Shown here in pieces: positions 1 to 8,191 of a stretch of DNA of 64,000 nucleotides (positions are counted from its first letter, which is position 1; the number at the start of each line of letters is the position of its first letter). This DNA is from Corynebacterium sp. 74A (lineage in GTDB: Bacteria > Actinomycetota > Actinomycetes > Mycobacteriales > Mycobacteriaceae). The notes under the pieces are model-generated. The model was not told where the DNA came from. It searched no databases and saw only the letters and a program-made list of their open reading frames with translations. Made by a program: the position numbers and the translations under genes. The stretch covers positions 186,001-250,000 of the forward strand of contig NZ_PQMG01000001.1 in assembly GCF_008930665.1 (NCBI RefSeq), given 5' to 3'.

Positions 1-423
1 TGGGGTGTGTGCGTCAAGCGATAATCCCGCAGCCCCCAGCTCCGCGCGGAATTCCTCCGATTCCCAGAACTCGCGATGGGCGTGCTCCCACTCGGCCACA
101 CTGTCATAGCCCTCCCCTTCATCGCGGCAGTGCTGCAGATCCACCTGATGCAGCGGCACTACCCGCACCGAGGTGGTACGGGTGACACACACCGGCTGAT
201 CCGCGCTATCGACTACCAGCTCATAGCCGCCGAGCAACTGCAGCGGATCTATGCCCTCGCGCTCGTACTCCACCACAAGGCCCGTGGTGGTCGTTTTCCG
301 ACCATCCATAATCGCCGCCACCAACTGATCTCTCAGTGGGCCGGGAAAGGCGTACTCCCCCACCGGAATACGCCCGCGCAGCGCCTGAAGCGCGGTGATG
401 TTCTGCGTGACCATGTACGCCAT
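1..423 (-). CDS. ASCH-domain protein, C-terminus cut by window edge
   Basis: Reading leftward from ATG at 423 (a second in-frame ATG lies at 414) gives 141 codons with no stop before the window edge, so the gene is partial. The product contains GRKTTTTGL near residue 40, then a stretch in which a bound small domain describes its own substituent (VVDSADQPVCVTRTTSV) and a tail with EGEGYDSVAEWEHAHREFW. This order is typical of ASCH (PUA-like beta barrel) proteins, which are thought to bind RNA or modified nucleosides; the actual ligand of this family branch is not known. It is transcribed away from the small-peptide gene at 632. Family assignment is firm, exact function is not. Confidence 0.75.
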   Translation of the reverse strand, partial: MAYMVTQNITALQALRGRIPVGEYAFPGPLRDQLVAAIMDGRKTTTTGLVVEYEREGIDPLQLLGGYELVVDSADQPVCVTRTTSVRVVPLHQVDLQHCRDEGEGYDSVAEWEHAHREFWESEEFRAELGAAGLSLDAHTP

Positions 424-514
424 TCTGGCACGAGCCCCTCGATGTCGTGAGCGCGCAGGCGCTGGGCCGGCTGGGGCGCACGTAGTGGTGGCCGCGCTAG
501 AATCGCACTCGGCT

Positions 515-534
515 CCGTCCTCTCACGGGGACGG
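515..534. promoter_or_regulatory. Hairpin in the gap between the ASCH gene and the small-peptide gene
   Basis: CCGTCC (515-520) and GGACGG (529-534) form a 6-base-pair stem with an 8-base loop. A TAGAAT hexamer at 498-503 could be a -10 for rightward transcription, which would put this hairpin at the 5' end of a roughly 120-base leader of the peptide gene at 632. No T-run follows, so it is not a standard terminator. The rest of 424-631 shows no gene. Confidence 0.3.
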
Positions 535-631
535 CTTCTTTCGTCGCTGCGCGGTGTACCCGCGCGCGATCGTGAGTACCTCGCGCAGCACTGCTTGGCG
601 AGAGGATCACAGCGAGAGAAAGGAGGTGCTA

Positions 632-772
632 TTGGCTCCAACGCCTGAACGCACGCCCGGTCGAGACGAAGAAAACCCCGGTGCCAGCCGGTCTAAGAAA
701 CTGACGCTGGCTACCGAGGTTCTACGCTTCTTGACCGCTATCGTGAAGCTCGCCGTGGCGATCTTCACCTAG
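632..772 (+). CDS. 46-residue peptide with hydrophobic C-terminal helix
   Basis: A TTG start at 632 is preceded by an ideal ribosome-binding site (AAAGGAGGT, 619-627, four-base gap), which is what makes this short reading frame convincing. The peptide has a charged, proline-rich first half (PERTPGRDEENPG) and a C-terminal segment TEVLRFLTAIVKLAVAIFT that would be an amphipathic or membrane-seeking helix. It has no signal peptide. A strong factor-independent terminator follows 31 bases after the stop, so it looks like a one-gene transcript. Possible roles include a membrane-active peptide, a small toxin or a small porin; none can be assigned. I do not recognise the family. Confidence 0.55.
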   Translation: MAPTPERTPGRDEENPGASRSKKLTLATEVLRFLTAIVKLAVAIFT

Positions 773-803
773 GGTCATGTACCCGGCACCCTCACAGTGC
801 TGC

Positions 804-828
804 AACACCGTGGGGGTGTTTTTTAGTT
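804..828 (+). terminator. Factor-independent terminator after the small-peptide gene
   Basis: AACACC (804-809) pairs with GGTGTT (815-820) around a five-base loop, followed by TTTTAGTT. The T-run is on the rightward side only, so it ends the peptide transcript and not the leftward helicase gene that stops at 928. Confidence 0.75.
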
Positions 829-927
829 CCAGCAGGGCGGTGGTACGTGCTCTGCTGTTAGCTCCGAGTATAAGACCCGTCCTCCCAGCGCCGCAACGGC
901 GGCGTTCACCCCTGCCTGCCGCTGCGT

Positions 928-3900
928 TTAGGCGCCACCACTCTCCCACTGTCCTTGGGAGTTGTCTTTCTCTGCGGGCGGGGATGTCGCCTCCTCTGTG
1001 GAGTCATCGGCGCTGAGTTTCGCGGCCCCCAGCGCGCACAAACGGATGATCCATTGGAGGGTGAACAGAGCGAAGAGCAGAATCAGCAGCATCAAGATGC
1101 CAGCGGCGATATCCTGCACTCGAGTCCACTCAAACGCAGCGGCAGTCACTCCAATGATCATTATGGCGATCCCCCACTTTAGCGTCGCCCACATCCGCTT
1201 CAACGCAGACTTGTGTTTGCGCTGTCGCCGTTGAAGCGTGGTTTCGTTGGGTTCCGCTGCGCGCTGCTGCTCTTCAGAGATAGCTGCGGCGTGGGCCTGG
1301 GCTGGCTTCTTCTCGTACGGCTCGTCGTCACCGTCCTTCTCGGGCGCTTCTTTCTTTTTCTCTTTCCCCTCCACGACGGCGTCGTCGCCATCGTCGTTAT
1401 CGTCATCCTTGTTGAATCCGCCGGCGTTCCACTCGTTCCGATCTGCATCCTCGTCGGCGTCGGCGTCTCCCACTTCCCCGTTGTCCTCGGTATCAGGGGT
1501 GGCGGCGTCATCTTCCCACTCATCCCAGTCCGAGTCGTCATCATCACTGTCCTCGGTTGGGTGCGTATCGGGCTGCATTCGCAGCGTGTCAGCGAAGGGT
1601 TCCGCGGTCCACTGACTATCGTCTCCCTCCGCCTCGGCCGGCTGATGCGACTCGTACTCTTCATCGGAGACAGCCCGGCGCGACCGCGATCGAGGCGTGC
1701 TGTCGCTGGGGTTGTTCTCCGTTTGGAGTCTGGCGAGCATCGCAGCGAAGGGTTCTTTGCCCTCGGGGGTGTCGGCGCCGCCGTGGTTGCCGTCCATGGC
1801 GTCATCATTATCGGAGTCGCTGGTCTGCTCGCCGCTCAACGACGTGGCGCTGTTGAAGCTACTGCGCATCGAGGAGCTAGAGGCGACGCCGCCAAGGTCC
1901 ATACGCTCAGACCTCGACCCCTCAGACATCGCATTCTCAGCTGTCCAGTCCGCGCTAGCTGGGTCCTCGCGGAGTGCTTCTTCGCTTCCCCACGGCGTCT
2001 CGGGTTCTGCCCGGAAGTGAGTGCCCTGACCGTGGGTGGTCTCCTCCTCCGGTGCGTCTTCTGCCTCCGAGAGGGCGTCCCATGCCGGGGCGAAGTCCCA
2101 CGCTGCGGTGGCGTAGGTGAACTCTGGGGCACTGTCCTCCCACGAGTGAACGAGCTCACCGCGGGCAAGGGCGTCCAGGAATGTGTCGTCGTCGAGATCC
2201 TCGACGTTATCGATCAGCTCTGGCTCATCGTCGAGTTTCTTCTCTGCCCATGCGGTGAAGTCTCGGGCGAGGATGAGCGGTGTGCCGTAGCGCAGGGCGA
2301 GGGAGTTTTTGCCGTCGTCCGAATCAAGGTCATCGCTCACGAGCGCGTCGCAGCGGGTTTTGGACACGGCTTGTTTATATTCCAAACCGAGCAGCAGACA
2401 TAGCTCATCGAGCACAGCCCCGTGCGGCCGGAGTTCTCCATGAACGTAGGTGGAGCCGCGAAACGCCACACGTGCCCCACTATCGAGCAGCTCTGCTGCT
2501 TCCTGCGGGCTGAGGACCCGCTGCCGCGGCGTGTCTGGGGTGGCTGCTTCTCCTGCGTTCTCGCTACGGGTGGCGGGATCATCGCCCGTATTCGCATCGG
2601 CGGCACTGGTGGCTGGCTCTGTCTCCGCCGCGGCCATCTCACTGAGCGCAGCAGCGTCCCACTCCTCGTCCCAGTTACTCTCCTCCTCGTCCCAGTCGCC
2701 ATCCCATGCAGGCTCGTGCGCACTGGTCTCGTTCTCGGCTTCTTTCTGCGTGGGAACGTCAGCCCCAGTCGCCTCACTGGGCGCTTGAGTCGTGTTGTCG
2801 CACCAGCTATCGAAAGCCGCGAGATCAATGATCGGGAGACCAAACTCGCGGGCGCGCTTGGCTTTGCGGGAGGTGGAGCTAGGGTCGCCGACGATGAGAA
2901 CGTCGCACTTTTTGCGGGATACGCCCCAGCGGTGCTCCAGATCATGGGCTGTGCATAGTTTCTCGAAGTCGCTGTCTGTGCGCTCATCCTCGCTGTTGTA
3001 GCCGCAGCCGCTAAACGCCACCCGGGTGCCGGGCACGAGCACGCTGTCGAGGTCGACGGTGCGTGGATCTACCTCGGGCAGCTCGATCTTCGCGCGGGTA
3101 TTCGGGCGGGTTCTATCGAGGACTTCTCGGCGAAGGGCATAGTCCCACACCCCGCGCGAGATCGCCCATGCAGAAAGCAGCTCGGCGGTTTCTACCACCT
3201 CTTTGGCATCCTTCGCCTTGGTGGTGCCACCGAAGCAGCTGGCCCAGGCGTTATCGGAATCGGTGGCATGGTCCTGGTCGAGTTTCATCGGCTGCTGCTC
3301 GGCCCAGACCGGCTGGTACACCGCGCCTTCGGTGTGCGGGTTGGCTGGAGGTACAAGCACGCCGCGTTCGATGGCCATGCCCTTGCGCTTGTGGTGCTCG
3401 TACATCTCCAAGCAGCGATCGCGCAGGCTGGTTTTTTCGAGCGTGATACCCAAGTCGGCGCAGTCGTAGCCCACGCCGAGGTTGACGGCGAGACCACGCT
3501 CTTGATGGCGTATGACCCGCTCGAGTACAGCTAGGCGGTCTCCGACCACTAGCCCACCTGCGGCTTGGCGTAGCAGCAGCGGCCAGAAGTCGCTGAGATC
3601 GGGGGCTAGGGCGAGCCCGCGTGGCGGCACGTTCATTCGGCTGCCGAACTCCCCGAGATCGCAGTTGGGGTTGATCCAGCTCCCGAAGTCCGCCACGATC
3701 TTGCCCTTTTTCGCGATCACCACGTGCATGCGGGCGATGCGATCGGTAATTCCCAGGCTCACCCCGTCGAAGGCGATGAACACAAGGCGTTCGGGATTAA
3801 TGCGGGGGCTGATGTCTCGTCGCACTCGCCGCATCACCGCGTTGCTGGCCTGCATATGCTGTGGAGTCAGTGGGCTGCTAAAGCGCAGATGCTCCATGTC

Positions 3901-5112
3901 CACTGCCCGCGACAGCGCTGCATACAACTGCCCGTTGGTGCCCATATTCTCGTGGACGTCTATGACGCAACGAGGAATGGTTGTCCCCTGTGCCTGATAC
4001 ACGGTCATTGCCCAGCCCGCCACGAGCGGGAATTGCGTGACACTGCCCGTCGATTCCGCGCACAACCGGCCATCCTTCACCGCCGGTCGCGTCACCTCCC
4101 AGCGATGGCGCTGAAACTCCACGGTCTCTTCCGAGTGATCAAGACGCACCGTAATCGTTGTCTGCGTGGCATGGGTGACGGTGCCGAAACTACCGTTGTA
4201 AAAACGCCCCTCCGGATCGTCGATGAGCACCCGGACCCGCATGCCACGGCCATACCGTAGCTCTTCTACGCCATTGAAAGAATTTTCTCTTGCGTTGCCC
4301 TCGTAGTGCGCGCGGGAGACGAGAAGCTGCCCCTCTAGCTTCTTAAGCTGCTGTTTATTGATCTTGTTCACTCGGCGGCTATAGGAGCTCAGCGTCACCC
4401 ACTCCCCCGTATCCCCCGCGTCATGATCCACGAGGGTGTTCAGCGCGGCCAGCACCCGTGGTCCCGCAGATCCTTCGCGCATCTGGTTGAGGATCTCCAC
4501 AAAAGTTGCGTCGGTGTGACGCCAGACTTTGCTCAGGGTGATCCGCTCCAGTTGCAGCGCCGGATACACCACTGCGGAGAAGAAATACGGGGTGGCCCAG
4601 CGCTCAAGAAAACGCTCCCGTTCATTTGCTCGGACAACAGGCGGCAGCTGTAGCTCATCCCCCACGAGCACCAACTGCACGCCACCAAAGGGTTGCTTGT
4701 TCTCTCGCACCAGGCGCAGCGCTCGGTCCATCATGTCAAAGTGATCGGCCCGCACCATGGAGATCTCATCCACGACCAGCACGTCGATGGCGCGCAGCGT
4801 GTCCTGTACCGCTTGCGAGGGGTTCCATGCCCCACCAGGAGCAACATCCTCGGGCCCCATATTCGGCCGGAACCCAAAGACCTTATGGATGGTGTAGCCA
4901 TGCACCCTGTGGGCGGCCACGTTCGTCGGCGCAGTCACCATCACCGTGGGAACGAAGTCTGCTCCCGCATTGGTGGAAGGATCGAGGTGCTCGAGATAGA
5001 GGCTGAGCAGCGTGGATTTACCGCTTCCGGGTTTTCCGCTAATGAGTACATTTTTCCCCGCGCGGATCGCGTCGAGCGCATAATGAAACTCGGCGGTCAT
5101 CATAATCGACAT
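928..5112 (-). CDS. Pif1/RecD-like helicase + degenerate DnaQ-like exonuclease + two BRCT-like domains + C-terminal membrane anchor
   Basis: This 1,394-residue protein (ATG at 5112 preferred; GAAAG 11 bases upstream; ATG codons at 5103 and 5100 are alternatives) has an unusual domain order. Residues 1-420 are a superfamily 1 helicase: Walker A GKPGSGKST (26-34), Walker B VLVVDEIS (about 111-118), GDELQLPPV (about 151-159) and the C-terminal motif GWAMTVYQAQGTT (about 366-378). Residues about 445-560 resemble a DnaQ-type exonuclease but the acidic catalytic positions are lost (DGV where DxE is expected, GDRLAV where HNxxFD is expected). BRCT-like segments follow at about 687-772 and 875-957. 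Residues about 960-1290 are highly acidic and probably disordered. Two hydrophobic helices lie at about 1312-1328 and 1336-1360. It is transcribed divergently from another membrane-anchored protein. A role in nucleic-acid sensing or defence at the membrane is my inference, not shown. Confidence 0.8.
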   Translation of the reverse strand: MSIMMTAEFHYALDAIRAGKNVLISGKPGSGKSTLLSLYLEHLDPSTNAGADFVPTVMVTAPTNVAAHRVHGYTIHKVFGFRPNMGPEDVAPGGAWNPSQAVQDTLRAIDVLVVDEISMVRADHFDMMDRALRLVRENKQPFGGVQLVLVGDELQLPPVVRANERERFLERWATPYFFSAVVYPALQLERITLSKVWRHTDATFVEILNQMREGSAGPRVLAALNTLVDHDAGDTGEWVTLSSYSRRVNKINKQQLKKLEGQLLVSRAHYEGNARENSFNGVEELRYGRGMRVRVLIDDPEGRFYNGSFGTVTHATQTTITVRLDHSEETVEFQRHRWEVTRPAVKDGRLCAESTGSVTQFPLVAGWAMTVYQAQGTTIPRCVIDVHENMGTNGQLYAALSRAVDMEHLRFSSPLTPQHMQASNAVMRRVRRDISPRINPERLVFIAFDGVSLGITDRIARMHVVIAKKGKIVADFGSWINPNCDLGEFGSRMNVPPRGLALAPDLSDFWPLLLRQAAGGLVVGDRLAVLERVIRHQERGLAVNLGVGYDCADLGITLEKTSLRDRCLEMYEHHKRKGMAIERGVLVPPANPHTEGAVYQPVWAEQQPMKLDQDHATDSDNAWASCFGGTTKAKDAKEVVETAELLSAWAISRGVWDYALRREVLDRTRPNTRAKIELPEVDPRTVDLDSVLVPGTRVAFSGCGYNSEDERTDSDFEKLCTAHDLEHRWGVSRKKCDVLIVGDPSSTSRKAKRAREFGLPIIDLAAFDSWCDNTTQAPSEATGADVPTQKEAENETSAHEPAWDGDWDEEESNWDEEWDAAALSEMAAAETEPATSAADANTGDDPATRSENAGEAATPDTPRQRVLSPQEAAELLDSGARVAFRGSTYVHGELRPHGAVLDELCLLLGLEYKQAVSKTRCDALVSDDLDSDDGKNSLALRYGTPLILARDFTAWAEKKLDDEPELIDNVEDLDDDTFLDALARGELVHSWEDSAPEFTYATAAWDFAPAWDALSEAEDAPEEETTHGQGTHFRAEPETPWGSEEALREDPASADWTAENAMSEGSRSERMDLGGVASSSSMRSSFNSATSLSGEQTSDSDNDDAMDGNHGGADTPEGKEPFAAMLARLQTENNPSDSTPRSRSRRAVSDEEYESHQPAEAEGDDSQWTAEPFADTLRMQPDTHPTEDSDDDDSDWDEWEDDAATPDTEDNGEVGDADADEDADRNEWNAGGFNKDDDNDDGDDAVVEGKEKKKEAPEKDGDDEPYEKKPAQAHAAAISEEQQRAAEPNETTLQRRQRKHKSALKRMWATLKWGIAIMIIGVTAAAFEWTRVQDIAAGILMLLILLFALFTLQWIIRLCALGAAKLSADDSTEEATSPPAEKDNSQGQWESGGA

Positions 5113-5220
5113 GCACAAATCTTTCAGGTCACGATAATAATGCAGAGATTGATTCTAATATCTCCGCACCGGTCTGCTCGGGAAAATCACCACACGAGTT
5201 TTTTTACCTTCCCTTTTCGC

Positions 5221-5233
5221 GCTTATCGACGCC
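5221..5233 (+). repeat. Exact copy of 13-base repeat GCTTATCGACGCC
   Basis: Intergenic copy in the gap between the helicase-fusion gene and the gene at 5762. One of six exact copies in the window. Confidence 0.8.
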
Positions 5234-5716
5234 CCTTCCCACCCCGAGGACCAGCACAGTGCAGCCGTGCTCACGCTGGGCCGGAACCGAACTAGGGACT
5301 GAGAGCCTCGTGCCGGTGTCGTGGAGTAGCCATAAAGCGTGGAGACCACCCCGCACCTCGTTCCTCGCTCGCCGCCTGGGGGCTGCTGTGGCTCACTGGA
5401 TGGCTGTCTCTATAGGAAGAGCCGGACCACTTTCACCGCGCTCGCAGTGCTTTATAACACCACTTCAGCTACCAATGCAGACATGGTTACGCGTCGTGTA
5501 TTTCCTTTTCCCAGCTTTGAGTAGGCGCAACGGGTGAGTGGACGCTGGTGTAGGTATCCACTGCACACGTCATAGCTGACCACACCCTAGCTGTTTATCT
5601 GTGGAGAATTTCGCAGCCGGCGGCAGGTACAGGCAGGGCAACGATTCTTCTGCTAACGCTACTGTCGTCCTCTCTTTAAAAGAGTAAATACTGCTCACAC
5701 GCGACCGGAGACGCGA

Positions 5717-5722
5717 TATACT
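5717..5722 (+). promoter_or_regulatory. Probable -10 element for the gene at 5762
   Basis: TATACT fits the actinobacterial -10 consensus and lies 40 bases before the chosen ATG. The -35 region (around 5692-5697, TGCTCA) is poor, so the call rests on the -10 alone. Confidence 0.4.
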
Positions 5723-5761
5723 TCAGTGCGTAAAAACACTCCACCGCACAGGAAGTTCCTC

Positions 5762-7978
5762 ATGGATCTCACCGCCGTCACCACGTATTCCCAGAAGCGA
5801 ATGTCCCTCGTGGAGTCTCGTCTCGCTGCTCATAGCAAACTCACCCCTAGTCTTCCCGACGTCGAGAGCTTCACACGATGGGTCAATTGGGCAGCCCCTA
5901 AATGGCAGTACACCAATGGCGTGCCCAATGCTCTCTATAACAAGCTCGACGGAAATACTAAGCCCACGAACTATGAGCTGGGCGATATCATCTGTCTCGA
6001 CGAGACAAACTCGGACTATCCGTGGAAAGCGGGCTTCATCAGTCTCATCTTCCCCTTCCCCGTCAGCGCGCTGCCTGAGCAGAAAAATGATGAGAACCCT
6101 TGCCGTAGCCAGGTACCGGGTAGCAGCTGGCATTGGGGACGCTACCGCGGCACCAGTGTTTTCGGTAGCGTCCACGGGGAAAAGGTATCGACACACAAGC
6201 ACTTGGGTTCTGGAATCAAACAGTACTTCAGCTCACTGGCGTCCATGTTTGGCACAGAACCCGACGCTTCCCACATGACGGCCGATGCCTTCCCCTTCCT
6301 AGATTCCTCTCCACTAAGCGCAGATGAGCTCGATAGCGAGGAGCTCGTGGAGCTGCAAGAGGAACTGCGCAATGCTCGATTTCCGCATGCAGGCCAAGGG
6401 GTAGATCACACACCTGAGGTACTCAACTACGTTCGCACCTTCGATCACGGCTCGCCCTCAACATCGTGGACTCTCTGGAAGGCCACTAACCCCTCTGAAA
6501 GAAAAGACGCCCTGAGACTGACAGACGACCCTGACGGCTACATCGAGCTGCGTGCACTGGAGTTTCTCCGCTTCAACAAGTTGAAAGACTCCAGCCCCTC
6601 GAGAGATGACGATGGGCCGGAGAGTGTCCCTCGAGCCTTTCTCGTCTGTCATCTACAGTGCACAAACCTTACTCATACCGGGCTCGCGTTGGTCTCTAAG
6701 ATGCTTACCCGTCCTCGTGACGGCATTACCATCAGAGACGGCAACGATCCTGGTGTGATTATCGGCCCCTATGTGAGCAAGAGAGACACCACACGCCAGT
6801 ACATCGATCCTGTTTCAGGTGAGGTAAAAGAGGGCCATGCCCATGGTTTCTTACGCGATCTATTCTCCGTTGCCACCTCCACCATGGACTGCTATTTCCC
6901 GGCTCTAAACGATGAAACAGAACAACGACTTCCTGTCTCATTATCATCCGGAGGGTATATTCAGGCCATAAACTTCACCGGCACGACATCGAAGTCACGA
7001 TTCCATGAGAGCATCATGCCTTTCAGGATTATTTCACTCATCCCCAATGATTGCGTTGCGGAAGAGACTACATATTCCGAGCACTGTATCAAAGATAAGA
7101 ATATTTCCATTCCAGACGGCTGCACATACCCAGAAGTCTGGTGCGAGGCATGGGCGGAATCCATCATCAATTCCCAAGACCGCTTCAGCGCCGAGCTGAA
7201 TACCCTGGACTCTTCGGCGGAGCAGCACCACGAGGTCAATTCTTTCGCTAACTGGTGCTTCCGCTCCAGCTCCACATGCTTGGTGGGTATTAAGCGACAG
7301 TCCGATCTCGATCACGACTTGTTCTTCGCCGGGCTCAGCCAGACCCGCTTCGTTGATATCTGCCTGCTTGCTATGCGGCAATACCTTGGATTGGTGCGCT
7401 TCCACAACCGGATGGAAAACGGCATCTACGACTTCCGTTCTGTCCGCACAAGCGACACTGGCCTCTCAAGCATGGCCATTGATGCCGACTCACTGAGCGA
7501 GGCAACCGACCATTTTGACTTGCTCAATCTCGACTATCTTCGGTTCCGCAATAAAATCTGGCAACGCACCATACCCAAGCGTCCCTTTGCCACCGCGTTG
7601 CTGCATCTACTGCAAGATCGTTTGGGCGTGAGCGAGCTTTCTGCGGAATTCGATAAGGAGATGGACTTACGCAAATCTATTTTGCAGTCACGGTATGACC
7701 GCGAAATGTTGCGTATCCGCGAAAAGGATGAGAAAGCACTCCGCAAGGAACAGGAGCGGCAGTATCAAGCCGAACGTACCACCCAAATAGTCTTTGGCAT
7801 CGTTGCACTGCTCGTCGGTGTCATTCCCGCCTACGAGTTTATGCCCTTTTTCGGCAACGAATCTGGAGATCCGGTTATCTTCTACTGGCAGATAGGCACG
7901 GCCGCGCTGCTCTGTGGATTTCTCTACTTGTACACACGCAGGAAAAATAAATCGACCAAGGGCAGAGATGATGGCTAG
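5762..7978 (+). CDS. 738-residue protein of unknown function with coiled coil and two C-terminal membrane helices
   Basis: I chose ATG 5762 because AGGAAG sits about eight bases upstream; an in-frame GTG at 5726 has no such site. Most of the protein (residues 1 to about 600) is soluble and unlike any family I recognise. Near the end is a charged, probably coiled-coil stretch (EMDLRKSILQSRYDREMLRI and the following KEQERQYQAER), then two membrane helices (VFGIVALLVGVIPAYEFMPF and IGTAALLCGFLYLY) and a basic tail. This stalk-plus-two-helix end recalls CorA-type channels in shape, but the GMN signature of CorA is absent. It diverges from the helicase/BRCT fusion, which also ends in two membrane helices, so the two may work together; that is inference only. 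Confidence 0.7.
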   Translation: MDLTAVTTYSQKRMSLVESRLAAHSKLTPSLPDVESFTRWVNWAAPKWQYTNGVPNALYNKLDGNTKPTNYELGDIICLDETNSDYPWKAGFISLIFPFPVSALPEQKNDENPCRSQVPGSSWHWGRYRGTSVFGSVHGEKVSTHKHLGSGIKQYFSSLASMFGTEPDASHMTADAFPFLDSSPLSADELDSEELVELQEELRNARFPHAGQGVDHTPEVLNYVRTFDHGSPSTSWTLWKATNPSERKDALRLTDDPDGYIELRALEFLRFNKLKDSSPSRDDDGPESVPRAFLVCHLQCTNLTHTGLALVSKMLTRPRDGITIRDGNDPGVIIGPYVSKRDTTRQYIDPVSGEVKEGHAHGFLRDLFSVATSTMDCYFPALNDETEQRLPVSLSSGGYIQAINFTGTTSKSRFHESIMPFRIISLIPNDCVAEETTYSEHCIKDKNISIPDGCTYPEVWCEAWAESIINSQDRFSAELNTLDSSAEQHHEVNSFANWCFRSSSTCLVGIKRQSDLDHDLFFAGLSQTRFVDICLLAMRQYLGLVRFHNRMENGIYDFRSVRTSDTGLSSMAIDADSLSEATDHFDLLNLDYLRFRNKIWQRTIPKRPFATALLHLLQDRLGVSELSAEFDKEMDLRKSILQSRYDREMLRIREKDEKALRKEQERQYQAERTTQIVFGIVALLVGVIPAYEFMPFFGNESGDPVIFYWQIGTAALLCGFLYLYTRRKNKSTKGRDDG

Positions 7979-8160
7979 CGAATCACCGTGACAGCGTGAA
8001 GTGCCGCCTCGCGTATTTCGCTAACGGAACGCGTTAGATCGAGGGCCACACACCCCATAGGGTGACCATCCAGCACCCAGCGTTGCTCGCGTGGAAACTC
8101 AGACTCATCGTTATAGCCGAGGTCCGCGTAGACCAACACTCCCGCCACGGGTTCAACCAA
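7975..8160 (-). pseudogene. 61-codon reading frame, probable gene remnant
   Basis: A TTG-started frame overlaps the stop of the upstream rightward gene by four bases and encodes a normal-looking soluble sequence (NDESEFPREQRWVLDGHPMG, then ALDLTRSVSEIREAA). No ribosome-binding site precedes the TTG and a stop codon lies three codons further up in frame. The composition looks like real protein rather than an antisense shadow, so I read it as the C-terminal fragment of a lost gene, though a small intact gene is possible. A nine-base sequence TCACCGTGA occurs at both ends of this stretch (near 7982 and 8179), which may mark an old insertion or deletion. Confidence 0.35.
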
Positions 8161-8191
8161 GAACGCGATTCATGGATCAGTCACCGTGATA

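Larger units (their letters stand above)
5113..5761. other. Long divergent intergenic region with no gene
   Basis: About 650 bases separate the divergent helicase-fusion gene and the 738-residue gene. I see no convincing reading frame. It contains one exact copy of the 13-base repeat GCTTATCGACGCC at 5221-5233, a T7 run at 5199-5205, and a -10-like hexamer near the right end. Both genes presumably have their promoters here. Confidence 0.6.

Noticed and set aside
5177-5205. CTCG...CGAG followed by seven T
   Set aside because: Stem of four pairs with a 14-base loop, and no rightward gene lies upstream, so a terminator call is not justified.
5221-5233. The repeat as a DnaA box
   Set aside because: TTATCGACG differs from TTATCCACA at key positions and no cluster or origin genes are present.
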